64,000 nucleotides of DNA from Gordionus sp. m RMFG-2023 (Eukaryota > Nematomorpha > Gordioida > Chordodea > Parachordodidae). Below, piece after piece: positions 11,510 through 25,100 of this stretch. The notes beneath the pieces are model-generated. The model worked only from the letters and a program-made list of their open reading frames with translations, made no database searches and was not told the origin of the DNA. The DNA is taken from assembly GCF_954871325.1 (NCBI RefSeq), contig NC_088775.1, positions 28,621,561-28,685,560 of the forward strand. The letters are read 5' to 3'. The position numbers and the translations under genes are program-made. Positions within the stretch are counted from its first letter, which is position 1. Each line of letters begins with the position of its first letter.

Positions 11510-11656
11510 TAGTCATATTACGCAAGCATCGAGATTGCGGTAATAGATGTCCAAATTTCTATGCCATCTATGAGTATTATCACTAGGTTTACATAATATT
11601 TTTCGGCTAAAATATTGGGCTAGCCGTTTTTAAAAATCGAACCGGTTAACAACACT
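11510..11656 (-). repeat. agtgttg-family hAT MITE, reversed copy
   Basis: On the - strand it starts agtgttgttaacc, continues with caatattttagcc and catagatggca, and ends near gcttgcgtaatat. It is the same family as 19477-19631. Non-coding. Confidence 0.75.
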
Positions 11657-12365
11657 AATCCGTGGGTTATTTTTTAAAGAAAAAGGTTTTCTTTTTAGAT
11701 ATCAAATTTTAACATTTTTTTCAACAGGTTCGTCGCTGAATCGGATAGCTTTATCTGAAATTTTCAATACTTATTTCAAATTTTTTTAAACTTTAGAAAT
11801 TGATAAGTTTTATATAAAACTATTGACGCCAAATGGAGAAACACGGAGACGTCCAACTCTTGGGATTTTCAAGTTTTTGTAGATATAATTATAAACCTAT
11901 AAATGTTATTCCCCTACACTCCATCCTTGTTCCCCTTACCCCTAAATGAGTACAATAATGTCATATAATCAAAGAAAAGATTTGTTATAAGGGGCCTGAT
12001 ATACATGGAAAGCCACCCAATCTTCCTGATTCCCACTATAGTTGGGTAAATACTATATTTTTAATCGGTGAAACCAATTTGCCGATAACTATCACTTTGG
12101 CCTCGGGGTTTTTTTAAAAAGATAAAAAAAATAGCAGCTCAAATTTGAAAGAAACTAATAAAAATTAAAACGCATTAATGTTAACGGATTTTCTCCCGCA
12201 AGCTCTTGAAGATTGAGCCAAAATAGCCCATATTTAGCCATTACTCAACTATACTCCCCATACAGAAAAATTCTCACCACACCTATTTAAATTTACAATA
12301 ATTTTATAAAAATTTATTATATAAAAACATTATTTTTTAAAAATTATTGTTAATTTACATTTACC

Positions 12366-13093
12366 TAGGGTTGGCAAGTCTGTCAATTGACCGCGGTGGA
12401 GTATTTGACCTGGTCAAATGTTTTAAAAATCGGAAGAAAATTAAATTAAAAATATGCTTGAAAAAAGAAAAAACGATATAAATATGATCACAATGCTGCT
12501 CATTTATTGGATTTTTAATATCATGGGGAGTATCTCACTCACTAGTATTAAATTTAATGAAGTATATAATATAATACAAGAATTACGCATTTTACAAAGT
12601 AACGATGATCAAAATATTTCTAATGTATAATAAATTTCAGAAGTAAAAACGACCAGTTTAATAGGAAATTATGTGGAAAGCAGTAATTTCCATAAGAAAC
12701 AATCAGATTCGGACCTCAAGTTAGTGGAATGCGCTTTGCTCATTATGCCCATTAATAGAAGTGACATTTTACTAACAACTCCTATTTCTACTTCTTCTTC
12801 AGAGAGGAATTTGTAATTTGGATTAATATTCTTACTAAAACAAATCAGAAGATCTCGACAATAGTAAAATTGATTATAAAATATTAACGAAAATGATAAT
12901 ATTGAATATGAAGCAGAACAAAACTCTGCCACGTAGAGCGAAATATTAGTTATTAATGAATTTAAAAAATATTATACTTTTAATATTATATAAAAAATAA
13001 TTAATATTGTCTTAAAAAACATATATTTGAATTTAATCTGTCAATAACAGTTAATTGGCCAATTCCTATTTGGCCGGGCATTACACAATCCTG
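12366..13093 (+). mobile_element. Internally deleted hAT transposon with transposase remnant
   Basis: The ends are tagggttg and caatcctg (imperfect inverted repeats), with flanks catttacc (12358-12365) and cttttacc (13094-13101), 7 of 8 identical. Two ttgacc/ggtcaa-type words lie just inside the left end. The + strand interior keeps broken pieces of the hAT C-terminal dimerisation region: NAAHLLDF and HGEYLT near 12490-12530, and ISTSSSERN near 12790-12825. These resemble the family patterns AAHLLDPRYxGKYLT and PxSSAASERNWS. The N-terminal two thirds of the transposase are missing. Confidence 0.85.
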
Positions 13094-13799
13094 CTTTTAC
13101 CCAAACTTTGACAGCGATATCTTTTTGAAAATTAATTGCCAGGTAGAGCCAGGATGTTGAAATACATTACCTTTTGAATAGTATTTTAACAGTTTAGTAA
13201 TCGCCGCTTGAGAATTAGAATATTCTACTAATATGTTTTTTTAAATTTTACAGGAGAATATTAAAAAATTATGTTTCCTTTGTTTTTAATAAGATACTTA
13301 ACCTTTGTATCGGATTTAATTAGAGATATTTTATAAATATTTCAAATTTTTTAATATAAATAGATGGTATAATTTAAAAAAATTGATTTATGTAAGTCAT
13401 TTTTGACAAAAAATGGATATAAAATAATTAATTCTCAGGCGACGACGCGTTAGTTATTTACTGACTTTTTCTATGCAAAATATTTTTCATCAATTTTGAT
13501 CTTAATTTAGTATTTCTTTATAAATAAGAACTTAAACAATACCAAATTTAAATCAAAGTATTTTAAAATTAAAAACTAATTTTCAGCTTTTTTCTAGCCT
13601 GAACTTGTTTCCAAATTTAAATTGGATTGAGCCTAGAAGGAAAAACTTTCTTTTCTTTTATAGGAGCTGAAGAAGCTGCCACATCTAATATTATTTCTGT
13701 ATTATCACTAACAATAATTCTATTTTTGGGTTATCGCGCTTACTGAATGCTTTTAACTTAGGAGGGTGGGGTCAGATAAAATATTAGGATATACATCAG

Positions 13800-13868
13800 T
13801 CTCTCATTCCCAACCCATAGGAGTTCTAGTATCTAGGGTTGTGTTGAGATTGTCGATTCGAGTCCATA
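13800..13868 (+). repeat. Degenerate tRNA-like stretch
   Basis: A B-box-like gattcgagtcc follows cccataggagttctagtat. No complete cloverleaf can be drawn. It may be a remnant of a tRNA-derived SINE and directly abuts the MITE at 13870. Confidence 0.3.
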
Positions 13869-13869
13869 G

Positions 13870-14006
13870 CGAACCCGCTCAAGATATTAGCCAAAATAAT
13901 ATTATGTAAACTTGGAGATCTTACTCATAGATGGCAGAAAGATTTGGATCTCTATTTGCTAAAATCGAGGCTTACATAATATTATTTCGGCAGGCTTTTT
14001 AACAAC
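13870..14006 (+). repeat. agtgttg-family hAT MITE copy
   Basis: It contains gatattagccaaaataat, tcatagatggcagaaag and aatcgaggcttacataata, ending ggctttttaacaac. The two halves are inverse to each other, giving a hairpin of about 140 bp. Confidence 0.75.
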
Positions 14007-14136
14007 CTTTTTAAATAATATTTTTAAATTTTATTAAATTGTTTATTTTATCTTTATTTTTTTTGTGTGGCAAATCAATATCAAATATTCCAGAATACAA
14101 ATATGATTCTTAAATTTAGATATATTTATTTGTATA

Positions 14137-14613
14137 CAGTAAAACCTGTCTAATTTGAGTGTAATGTGGGCACACCGTTCGTTACAAGATTTTTGCCCAA
14201 CTTAGACAGTTGACCAATGAAGCATTTTCTAATGCATAATGATTTATAGGAATTTTGATTGAGACTTAAGCCCAAATTTGACAAGTTTTATTTTATAAAA
14301 AACAATATATTAATAATTCGTTATTTATAATATTTATTTACATTAAATATTTATTAATAAATAAGAGGAAATTTAAACCTAAGTACCAAATCGATAAAAT
14401 AAATTTTAAAAATTCTTAATGAATAATATTAAAAATACATTCGGGTTATTTATTATTTCACTAAAACTTGCATAATTTGGGCACTTTGTAATTCAAACTT
14501 CCTAATTTGACTAAAAGTTTGAGTCCCAATCAAAATCTTATTAACCACGGTGTATTTTAGAAATTATTTTAACAAATTGGGCAAAAATCTTGGACACCGC
14601 GGTTTATACTATG
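14137..14613. mobile_element. pogo/Tigger-like non-autonomous element
   Basis: It begins cagtaaaacctg after TA and ends ggtttatactatg before TA, so it has a TA target duplication. Inside, caagatttttgcccaa appears near the left end and its inverse near the right. The sequence cagtaaaacc is the start typical of pogo/Tigger ends. The core is AT-rich with no coding capacity. It ends about 450 bp before the cyclase start codon and may lie in or near its promoter region. Confidence 0.7.
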
Positions 14614-14619
14614 TATCAC

Positions 14620-15061
14620 ATATTAATAAATATTTAAAAAAAAATTAATGGATGGCCCCAAAAGAATTATTTTACCCCGAAGATTTGCATTATTTTATTT
14701 ATTTATTTTTTAAATTGGTAGGAAATGGATTTTTTTGGATTTTTAATATAAAAATGGCCTTTTTGTTTTGTTTTTTGGATTTCGCCTCACCTTGATTGGT
14801 CCTTTAACAAAAAACTAGACTTAATTATTTTTGTAGGTTTATCCTTTTTTATATAAAATATTCTCTCGATATTGTTCACAGAAAGTTTCAGTCGAATCAA
14901 GCCAATCAAAATAACCCCGTAAAGTAACCTTTACCCTAACAAGGATATATCCTCGCCTCTATATATTCACGTTAATTACGTACGCACGAATCTACTCCGT
15001 TATGTGCCGGTATCAACGTTTTCCCCATGAATTACACGAAAAATGATTTGAGCTTCGAGAT
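14620..15061 (+). promoter_or_regulatory. Presumed promoter and 5' leader of the adenylyl cyclase gene
   Basis: This AT-rich stretch becomes less AT-rich from about 14880 on. A tatatatt word lies near 14960. An upstream ATG at 15027, out of frame with the main start, opens an 18-codon frame that runs past the main ATG and could lower translation. An in-frame TGA at 15044-15046 precedes the chosen start. The transcription start cannot be placed from sequence. Confidence 0.35.
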
Positions 15062-16159
15062 ATGGAGAATGACCAGCTGTTGAGCGACCAGGTATTTGCC
15101 GGGCTAGATTCAGGCCAGATCAAAGCAAAAAACCACAACCCCAGTTTTGCGCTCCAAGATTTCGAACACCGTTACCCGTCCACTAATATGGAGCAATCAC
15201 CTTTGCCACCTCAAAAGAGATTGAAGAGGTTTAAGGAACAATGTCTAGGAAACTTGCGCAGATCTATGCGCCCCATTTACCCAGAGTCCGACCGTTCTGA
15301 TCAAATTTTAGAACGAGGAACCCCTGGGATGGAAGCTCGAAGCACGGGGGAAGTAAATAAATTTGACCAGGCTCATCCTTATTACGACACTGTTGTGCGA
15401 CTCAAGGATGAGCTTGAGAATAACCCCTACGCGACCACCACCTTACCTCGGGCCCAACTTTCTCCGAGCAGCTCACCCAACACTGATACACTGTGTTGGC
15501 CCATTTGCTCTATCCACCGCAACGGCAATCTACACCGGGACTCCTTTATGAGCGAGCCTCATTGCCCTTGCTGTCGCCGTGCTCGCGTCCCCCAGTTATT
15601 CGAACGGGCGTCGCCTTCATGGTGGAATCCGCGCTTCGATTCGGACGTGCTGGAAAACCAACTTCGCAAAACCTCGATTCCCCAGGTAAAACGCCAGCTT
15701 CGAATAGTTCTCGGGTTCGTGTCTGTGTCAGCCCTAGTATGGGCCATATATCTGGGCGTCGTCGCATTTCCCTCCTTGAGACAGGAAATGATCGCCGGGT
15801 GCGGGGCTTTGCTCCTCCTGGCGCTATGCACTTACGGACTTACGTTTACTACCCTATACGACCGTTACTACGCCCACCTGTCTGTGCTATGGTCGTTGCT
15901 CCTCTGTTTGCTCAGTTTGGTCATTTTTACCCGCCAAAGTACAGCGTCGTTTTTATATCTCTCTGCCCTCTCACCAAATTCAGGCCTTAGCTTTTTTGCC
16001 AACTTTGCCACTTCGCTACAGGTCATCGTCCTCGTGTACACATTCACGAACGCCCCACTGGTATTTACGCTTTCTTTGGCCCTGCTCTACTCGGCTATAT
16101 TTATAACGCTCTCGGCACTGCGTCTCAGTGACAACGGTGATTTCACTTTTCGAAGACCG
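15062..16159 (+). CDS. Cyclase exon 1: N terminus and membrane helices 1-5
   Basis: It encodes residues 1-366. The N-terminal 175 residues are polar and low in recognisable motifs. Next come HCPCCRRARVPQLFERAS and the SWWNPRFDS signature shared with vertebrate type 9 cyclases, then hydrophobic runs near 213-236, 244-264, 272-290, 310-330 and 332-353. The donor is ccg|gtaaaa, phase 0. Its base composition is balanced, unlike the flanks. Overlapping long frames on both strands (for example 15493-15990) are shadows. Confidence 0.95.
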
Positions 16160-19100
16160 GTAAAATTTATATATAATCATTTCATATGGCTTTTTTTTAT
16201 AACTTTTGAATAAATTTATTCAGAAACAGAGCCCTCCACCTCTAAGTCAATATGGCGCTGAAACCCCCCTGATGACTAAAATAGGAAATAATTCTATTGT
16301 AAGATGATTACTTATACTGACTATGTATCTTGATTAAGAACATAATCCCCTGAGGTTACCTATTATATTTTCCACTCCACTTATGTTAGAAAGCCTTCTT
16401 CAAAGGTCCAACAAAAACCAGTATTGGGGGGGGGGCTATTATTTTACTGATATAGGGACCTCGAGAGGTCACAAAATATGATACGACCCACAGTAATATA
16501 TGTTTTTACCCATTAATAATAAATTAAATAAAACTATAATAAACGAGGTTTGCTTCCCTTATGTTGTTTACAAATTAGATTTTTTAAAAGTAAAAATAAA
16601 ATATTAATCACATCATGTGCAGAGATACCTGTTGTTTTTCTTTGCATTATATTTTATAAGCATGAGGGGAATAACGTACTCAAGCTTGTCGGATTCGAGG
16701 TTCTCCTCCACTTTTGCTTGCATATCCTCGGGATACACATATTTCTGATGAGTCAGGTGCGATTGCACAGCACCTTCTGGCAGATAGGACAATCCCTGAT
16801 AGCCAAAAAGAGTCTGGAACTCGAAAGAAAGCTCAAGGAGAAAATCATACATTCCGTCATGCCCCCAACCGTGGCTGGTAAAAAAACAATTATATATTCG
16901 GGTTTCCCAATAAGTGATTTATCTCTCATTTTCGATCAATGTGATGACAGCTGTAGATGTGGGTCAGTTGGTTGAGAGATAGGGTGATCTTAAGTGATGC
17001 GAAGGGCGGGCCATACCATTTATGACGGGATCCATTCTATATTTTTTTTCTGAAGCCAATAGTTTACTAATGGTTAGAGAAATAGTTAAAAATATACGAC
17101 CAAATGCGCGCTCGCTCATGGTTTTTAAAAAATATTCACCCACACAATTTTATATGTGTTTAAACCGCCTGCTCAATATTTAAAATTTGGTTGGTTGGTT
17201 TGGCTCTTTAACTTATTTTAACATATTTTTACTTAAAGCTTTTATAAAAAACACAATATTATGAAATAAAAATAATAATCCTTAGCAAACATAATCCCCC
17301 CTCTTCCCATTCTTCCCTATGAATTCGCCCGCCCTTCCGCACATTATTTAAAAAATATTTTTTACCCATCGGCTAAATTTTTAAAATTTTTGGCCTGCTC
17401 TTTGCAAACTGACCTCTAGAAGGTTAATATTATATTTAAAAAAAAGGGTGTAATAAAACTTGGACCCAAATTGTAAATATCCCTCCCTTATAGATTATAC
17501 ACGCAAAGACACACATAGGAAAGAAAGAGACAGAAAGAACATAAAATAATATTATAATTTTTGTTTTATAACACGATAAATTAAATATTAAAAAAAATTC
17601 AAGTTACATTTAAAAAATATAAGTTCGTTATCGATGAATTTTTTATATTTGGGAAAAATCTACAATAAACACTGTTTAAGACCCCCCCCCCCCTCCCGCA
17701 ACTATTCCTTTTTTAACGGAGGCTAGAATGATCTCTCTCCCTTGACTCCTTGAAAAGTTAATAGTTTAAGAATAAAAAATAAGACCTATGTGATTGATTA
17801 TAATCTCAAAAATTGGTTACTTTTTACAGGTTTTCCTTTTATTCAGAATCTAATTTATTTACCCCCCCCCCCCTCCCCCCCTCTCCCATAGAACATATAA
17901 TTTTTACTATATTTTACCAAAATAATTATGATAAGTAAAGTAATTTAAAAAAATTAATCTTGTACTTTGTAAAATTAAAAATTAACCATTTATTTTATCC
18001 CTAAACTTGGCTATTTATAGCATTTTACCTTTGTAAGTTGTAATCAGTTCAAACCTTTGAAGGAGCTTTTAAATGTTACACTTTACCCTGCTTCGCCTCG
18101 AATTCGCGCTAACTGTGAATTCAGGGTTAGACGTTAGAGATAGACCCTATAAGCCTGGGGATGGGCCGAGTTATGGGTCATAAAACCTCCGGTCGGATGC
18201 AACTTGCCCAAAATATTTGCCGGGCCGTGTGAGCAACATGTCTTAAATATATTTTGAGGGTTTTTTTAAAATCGATTAATCAAAATTTATGGTTTTTTCT
18301 ATAACAAAGAAAAACTTCAATTTTTTGGTGGCCGAGCTAAGGACATAAGAGCTAGTGCGTCAGTGTGTTGGGGGTTGTCAAGTAAAGCATAGAGTTGGTG
18401 ATTCGATGCCCGATGGGACCCATTTTTTGTCACCTTTACGGACTTAGCATATTGCAGATTCGGGACATATTATAATCTTGGGCAAAATAGGACCTTTAAA
18501 AAAGGGTTCAAAATATTTTGCCTCAAACTGTAAATATTATTACCAGAAATATATAGGAAATTCAAAATTTTAAAAGATAAATTTGAAAGCACGAGGAAAA
18601 TAAAATGGTATAATTTGAAAAAATGCAAATATTGCTTGTAATTTTAATTAAAAAAAATAGTTTCAAAAGTTTCAAAAATAAAATCATGTCTACCTGGGGT
18701 TAAAAGATCAGAATTTAAAAGTTAGATCCACCTAGTCCCTTCTGAATCCGGACTGCACCCGATGTGGGGCTCTAGTGGGTTGACCGTTTCTTTTAAAAAG
18801 CTAATAAACGATAGGTTTAAATTTAGCTTATTTAAATCGACCCCTCCCCCTCTCCTCAACTGCCTATAATATTTGCAAAATATAGTAACTTTTTTAAGAA
18901 AACATTAATTTATTGATTTTCATTTTCTAAATCGATTTATTTTCTTCTAAAAAACATAGACTAGATTTAATTATTCATATAAAATTTAAATTATACCTTT
19001 TTAATCATCTTCCTCATCGCCCCTTCCATCTCGCACCCTTACTCCTTGTGCTTCTCGGTTCGGATAATATCCTTCATTTATTTTTACAGTTTCATCTTGC

Positions 19101-22100
19101 CCACCTCTCTACCCCTTAAGTTCGAATACATTGTTCCATAATTTATTACTATTCCCTTCCTTCCCACAAATTTTCCTTATTTATCCTAATAACATACTTT
19201 TAAATATCGATATTTTTAGGTTTTCTCTCTCCCCTTCCTTCCCTCCAATTTCCCTTATTTTTCATAAAACATTTCTTTTTTTTAAAAAAAATATCGATAT
19301 TTTTTTATTAAAAAATTATTTTTAAATATTTATTAATAAAAAACACTATTTAAAATGATTGATTAGGTTATTTTTTAAGAAAAAAACCACCTACCTAAAT
19401 TTGATATTTTTGGTGAGCCCTTCCACTCCATTTGCCTTTCCCGAAATTAAGCATCTCCAAGAGGTGAATCAAATGATAGTGTTGCTAAAAGGCCCGATTA
19501 AGATCTTAGCCAAAATTATATTATGTAGGCCTGGAGATTTTACTCATAAATGGTAGAAAGATTTGTTTATCAAATCTCGATGTTTGCATCATAATATTGT
19601 TTTAGCTAAAGTGGGCCGTTTAACAACACTGTCAAAAGACATTGATACAAACCTATACTGCCTCTTTATCTATTAAAATACTTATAAAGTCAGCGCTATA
19701 GTGAATGCCATTAACCGTACCATACGTCATTTCACATTTTCTCTAAATGCCTTTCGATAGCGGACTTGAATATATTCGCACTTTTCAATAAATTTTAATG
19801 AATAAATTCTTCGTCTAATGTAATTTATAAATCACTTTTTATACGGAGTTTTTGCCCTACCCTTTGACGTAGAGATCGGTTGGCACGGCTCGAATCGATC
19901 CGTGGAGATTTTTGAAAAATTCGGACAAATTAATAATTTTTTATCAAGAAAAAAACGACATAGTTTATAAAAAAATGAGGAATTTTGGCCCAACCCGCAA
20001 AAATATTTTGCGCACGTTGTCGTCTCAGGAGCAAAGTAATTTTTTATAAATTAAAATTTAGCGATGATTATTTTGATCCGGAACGCCTTAGGGGTTATTT
20101 CTAAAAGCGGTCATATTAGGAACCTTGCAAGTTTACAAAAGAATAAGAAAAAAACCGAAAGAAGAATTTAAACTTCGACGCAATTTAAATCGCACTGAAA
20201 GTTTATTTACTATTTTTATTTTAAATCTTTAATTAGAAAAAAATATATATAAAAAACTATTAAATTTTTATTACAAAATTACTCGAAAAAAATTAAACGA
20301 TTCTTTTCCTTTCAGCAGTTTAAACTAATTATTTATTCCTGGGAGGGGGGGGGGGATATATTTTTCGATTTTTACTATTAGCTTAATTTTTTTAATAGTA
20401 TTTTTATAAATTTTAACCGCTTCTTTTATCCGATGCTCTTTACGTGCCGCGGAGGAATTAGTTTTTGTTGCCTTCGTCGCCTTCGTCGCCTTTGATAATC
20501 AGGAAAGAGGGATTACGGCTTAGAGAGAGAGAGAAATTGAGATTACTTGAAGGAACGATGTGAGGTAAAAGTTTGCACAACCCAACCCTAAATTCTAAAT
20601 GGGTTGCCTCGATTTATATAATTAATTTTTATTTCGGGTTAGGTCGGGTTGAAAATGCTTATCTTCTTAGATATGGTTGGGTCTAAAAAAATTTTGTCTT
20701 GCAGATCTGTGTGCATAACTATGTTCATGTCTAAAATGTAAAAGATGGCTGACTCAGAGTCTGTTTCATTTTATTATTTTTTTAATATACCCTTTTTCTA
20801 GTACATGTTATTTCCCAGAGACCTGCACGGGGCCCAACCCAGGTATTTTTAAAAAAATTAAAATACGGTCCAGCCCGTGTATCCGGGTCTGCAGGTCTCG
20901 GCTATTACCATTTAAACAAATCGTGTTTAAAGTGTCTTTGAAAACAAATCAGCTGGTGACAGTTATTTTGGTTTCCTGTATAATTTTTTTCATTATAAAT
21001 GAAACTCTGATTAAAAAATGTTTTCATAAAATTTTAATATATATTTTTATGGGAAACTAAAATGGCGTGCCATCAACTGATTTGTATTGATACACATTTG
21101 AATGAATGAATCGTCAAATTATATGTTAATTATCTTGCAAGATAACTATATGGTATATCATGTATCTACTAAATTTTTGCCCTCGACACTGTGGGTTAGA
21201 AACTCCCAACATCTTATATCAGGTCAACTTCTTCCTAAAAAGACAGGTTTTCCGCTTATTGCACGTTTGATTACCTCTTGGTGAACCGTCACCTTGAGGT
21301 CAACCCCAACTCGATAATTTTTATTCTAAAGCTAAAGCTGACCATGAATGATTTAAGGTAGTACCCAGTTTCAACCTCGGGTTGCTCCTCTCGGCACAAT
21401 AATTTAGAATCGCACTCTGCCTAGGCTATAATAGAAACACTATCTTATGGCGTTGAGTATGGGAAAATAATCGATATTAAAGAGCATCACAATCTATTGC
21501 AAATATTTTCGCAGACGTCAACCTTGCCACAATTCAATCAACAATATTATATTGTAAGCTTTCAAAAAGGTTAACATACACTTCACCTTTGAACTAGTAG
21601 GTCTCATCAATGATATTTTTAAAAAACACCAGATGGTATTCTCATAATACCTTGTTCTAACGACCTTTCCCAAGCCTGTAACTATACTTGCATTGGCTTT
21701 TCAGCGAAATTATATATTCTAGCTTTGCCTTTACTCACGCCGAATTTTATAAAAATGATTTATTTAGAATTTTAAGTCAGTTTTTAACCATTTTCTTTTT
21801 TTATATATTTTTTTTATCATAATTCTTATTTACTCAATTTCAGTCTATTCTTAAAAACGGCCAACTCAATATTTTATCCAGAAAAGTATTACGCAAGCCT
21901 TTAGATTTTACTTATAGATTGCACAAAGGTTTGGACATCTATTAGCTGAATCTCGAAGCTTAGGCAATATTTTTTGGCTATAATATTGAGTAGCCTTACA
22001 ACACTCACTAATTATGATTATATATTATAAATATATAATAAAACTTCTGTTATTTTATATCCGATATATAAATTTCTACAAATATATATTATAGACATTT

Positions 22101-25100
22101 TTTTAATTTCATTAAAATTAATTAAATTATAATTTTAAAAAAAAATTACACATATTCATTTTAGCGAAATGGAAATTATTTTTTTCAGTCTGCTATCTTG
22201 TCTCAAGGTACCAGATATTTTAACCCGGATGTTAAGATAAAAATATTAAATGAGTGCATATAAGATACCACAACCTAGTTTCATTTTCATAATAAGATAA
22301 TTCAATGGGAAAAAGAAATCCTCTTACACTAATATTTTACAAAAAAATTATCGAAAATAACCCTCTCCCCAGGGGTATTTATTATCTACTACTAATATAG
22401 AATACCTTCTTATAAAAATTTTAACCTATTTTTTTGCTAATTTTTTAATAAATTTATCTGGCAACTAGATATTATATTATATATTAATTATGTAATAATA
22501 ATTAAAACTATATTACATTTAATAAGCAAAATATGAAAGAGAAATGATTTAAAAATAGAAAAATTAATATTTTTTTTCGCAGTCGTTAATGTCAAGGTTA
22601 CCATTTTTAAAAAAAATTATATTATAATTTGAAATAAATATGAAAAATTGTTTCCGGGAAGATAGTTTTTTTTATAAACGAATGAACGACATCTCATAAA
22701 TGAAGATACGGGTAGTATTGTTAAACTGCTTGACTTTTTATAAACTGAACTCAATATTACACAAGCTTGGAGATTTTACTCGTAGATGGCAGAAAGGTTT
22801 GGACATCTGTTAACGAAATCTCGAGGCTTTCGTATTATTTTGGTTAAATAAAATTTTAATTTAAAATAGGAGAAATCCAGCCATAAACTGATCTTGCTGA
22901 CCAGAGAAGATGCCCCTTTAATTAATACCGAATATTAAAGAATACAATTTTTCTGCATTTTTCTAAAATATATTCGCGTATAAGTGGTTCGAGACAGGCG
23001 CGGTGCAACACTTTATTTTAAAGGGAACCCTAAAAAGTGGATTTCAGTTAACAAAAAAATTCTAATAATATCTGAAGAGGCTGTGTTAGGGCGACTTCAG
23101 GTAATTGACTTTAAAGATTCCTTCACGTAGGTTTATGATTACTATCTCAAAACTACTTTTACAATGAGGCCCGAGCTAATATGCAAAAGCTCTATGTCAC
23201 GTACCTTGGACTTATAGTATTGCATAGCGAGAACAAAGGGCGCCTCATCACCTTAGCGCATAATTAACGACTCTCCTGGTTTGCGCTTTAAACTGAATTA
23301 TTTGATAGATATCTAAAATATAATAAATCATTTTTTATACATAGGGGGAAAAGGATAATTTTTCTCTTTGTTCTTGATCAAATACAATGCAAAAATATTT
23401 CGCGACTATGTCAGTCATCTAAAATATTCCCTAAAAAGTTTGCAGGGCCCCCCCCCCTCCCCCACCCAAGGTTATATTGGTTCCTTTTTTCCTCACTCAT
23501 TTTATTTATTTTTAAAAATATGATTTGATTATCAAAAGAAATTTTTTTTAAAAAAATAAATAAATTAATAAGATTTATACTTATTCATTTTTTTGTCTAA
23601 CGACCTTCAATGCAATTTAAAATATTTAATTTTTTTTATATATATTTTTTTTTCTTCTCCTTCCCTCGTCTCCGAACTAATAATTTATCGTGATATCAAA
23701 AAATAATATATTCTTCCCAGCCGATAACTTGAAATGAAAACTGAATTGAAATGCAATTTTGTTTATATACAAAAAATTTCTTTCTAAGAATGTTAGAAGT
23801 TTTCGAACTTGTGACTTGTTTGTTGTTTTTAGGTTCGGATTATTATTCCGTTCGTTTGAGCTTTGCTTTGCTTTATTTTATTTAGATATAATAAATTCAA
23901 GTTGTTAATTATATGACCCTTAAACATAGCATTAATAGATATATAGTTTGTCTCAAGATTTTATTTAAATGGCATATTTATTTGACTACTGGAATGTGAC
24001 TTTTTTTTTGGAAAAAATATATATACATCTCCACTATTATGATATATGAATAATTGTTTCTTCCTACATCTCCTTTAAGACGAACTGATGCAACCTAACG
24101 AGGAAGAGATGTCCTCCAGGCGTCGTAAGTCTTCCAACTTTCCCCTGTGGCATCATCATTTACACCAACAACAGCTCCAAGGCTACATATCCTCCTCGGC
24201 CATTCCCCGAAAATCGGCTCCCGCCACCGCGAATAATTCTTACCAGAAGAACTCTCAGGGAGCCAGCTCGAACCGCCCTCGCTTCCCCTCCCGCCACTCT
24301 ATCCTCGCCCCGTTTCATTTGCGCCCACAGCCCCATAGTGACGCCGATCCCGCTAATAAAGACGTGGGTGACCGATCTCGAGTCTCCCCTACACCCCCAT
24401 CTGCACGTGCCCCCGTCATTTTTCGCCCATTCAAGATGAATAAAATGGATCAGGTTAGTATTCTTTTCGCTGACATCGTCGGCTTCACCCAGATGAGCAG
24501 CCACAAGTCAGCAGCAAGGCTCGTAGCTTTACTCAACGACTTGTTTGGCCGATTTGACAATCTATGCGAGGCTTGTGGCTGCGAGAAGATTGCCACTCTC
24601 GGTGACTGCTACTACTGTGTCTCGGGATGTCCAGCTCCTCGACCTGATCACGCTGTATGTTGCGTTCGCATGGGTCTCTCCATGATACGGGCTATACGCG
24701 ACTTCGATCGCGACAACAACCAAAGCGTCAACATGCGAGTTGGAATCCATACAGGCACGGTCCTGTGCGGTGTCGTTGGCACCCGCCGCTTCAAGTTCGA
24801 TGTGTGGTCCAACGACGTGGCCCTTGCCAACAAACTTGAATCAACCGGCCAGCCTGGACGCGTTCACCTCAGCCAGACCACGTTCGACGCACTGGGTGAC
24901 AAATATGAAGTCGAACCTTCCGAAATCCGCGAAGGTTTTTTTTATCTTTTTTCATTATAGAAGGTAACTTGGATTGGTCTTTTATCATAATACCATTATG
25001 ACTTTATTAGGCTATGAATTTACGCTTACGCATACTGAATATTGTCAAAATTTTATCGCGAAAGGAGTCAAGTTTTATGTAATTAGTTTTGAAATTAAGT

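Larger units (their letters stand above)
16878..24079 (+). other. Cyclase intron 2 with scattered repeats
   Basis: Intron of 7202 bp. It holds the MITEs and motif elements listed separately (18329, 19477, 20816, 20941, 21845, 22712), polyC runs at 17682, 17862 and 23448, and a polyG run at 20343. Stretches 21100-21760 and 23000-23300 are less AT-rich but have no frame I can name. Confidence 0.7.

Noticed and set aside
12669-12932. Minus-strand 87-codon frame
   Set aside because: Antisense of a + strand hAT transposase remnant.
15493-15990. 165-codon frame overlapping cyclase exon 1, plus minus-strand frames at 15546-15831
   Set aside because: They share sequence with a well-supported exon and have no recognisable domain; such frames are by-products of its composition.
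18329-18440. Functional leucine or serine tRNA gene
   Set aside because: The A box is good, but the B box has an extra base and the stems do not pair.
21100-21760. Less AT-rich stretch with short frames, possibly a retroelement trace
   Set aside because: No motif clear enough to name a family on either strand.
23000-23300. Less AT-rich stretch in intron 2 with broken open frames
   Set aside because: No recognisable domain, and no phase fits the cyclase exons on either side.
24160-24839. Several minus- and plus-strand frames over the C1a exon
   Set aside because: Shadows of exon 3; the residues follow from the cyclase codons.
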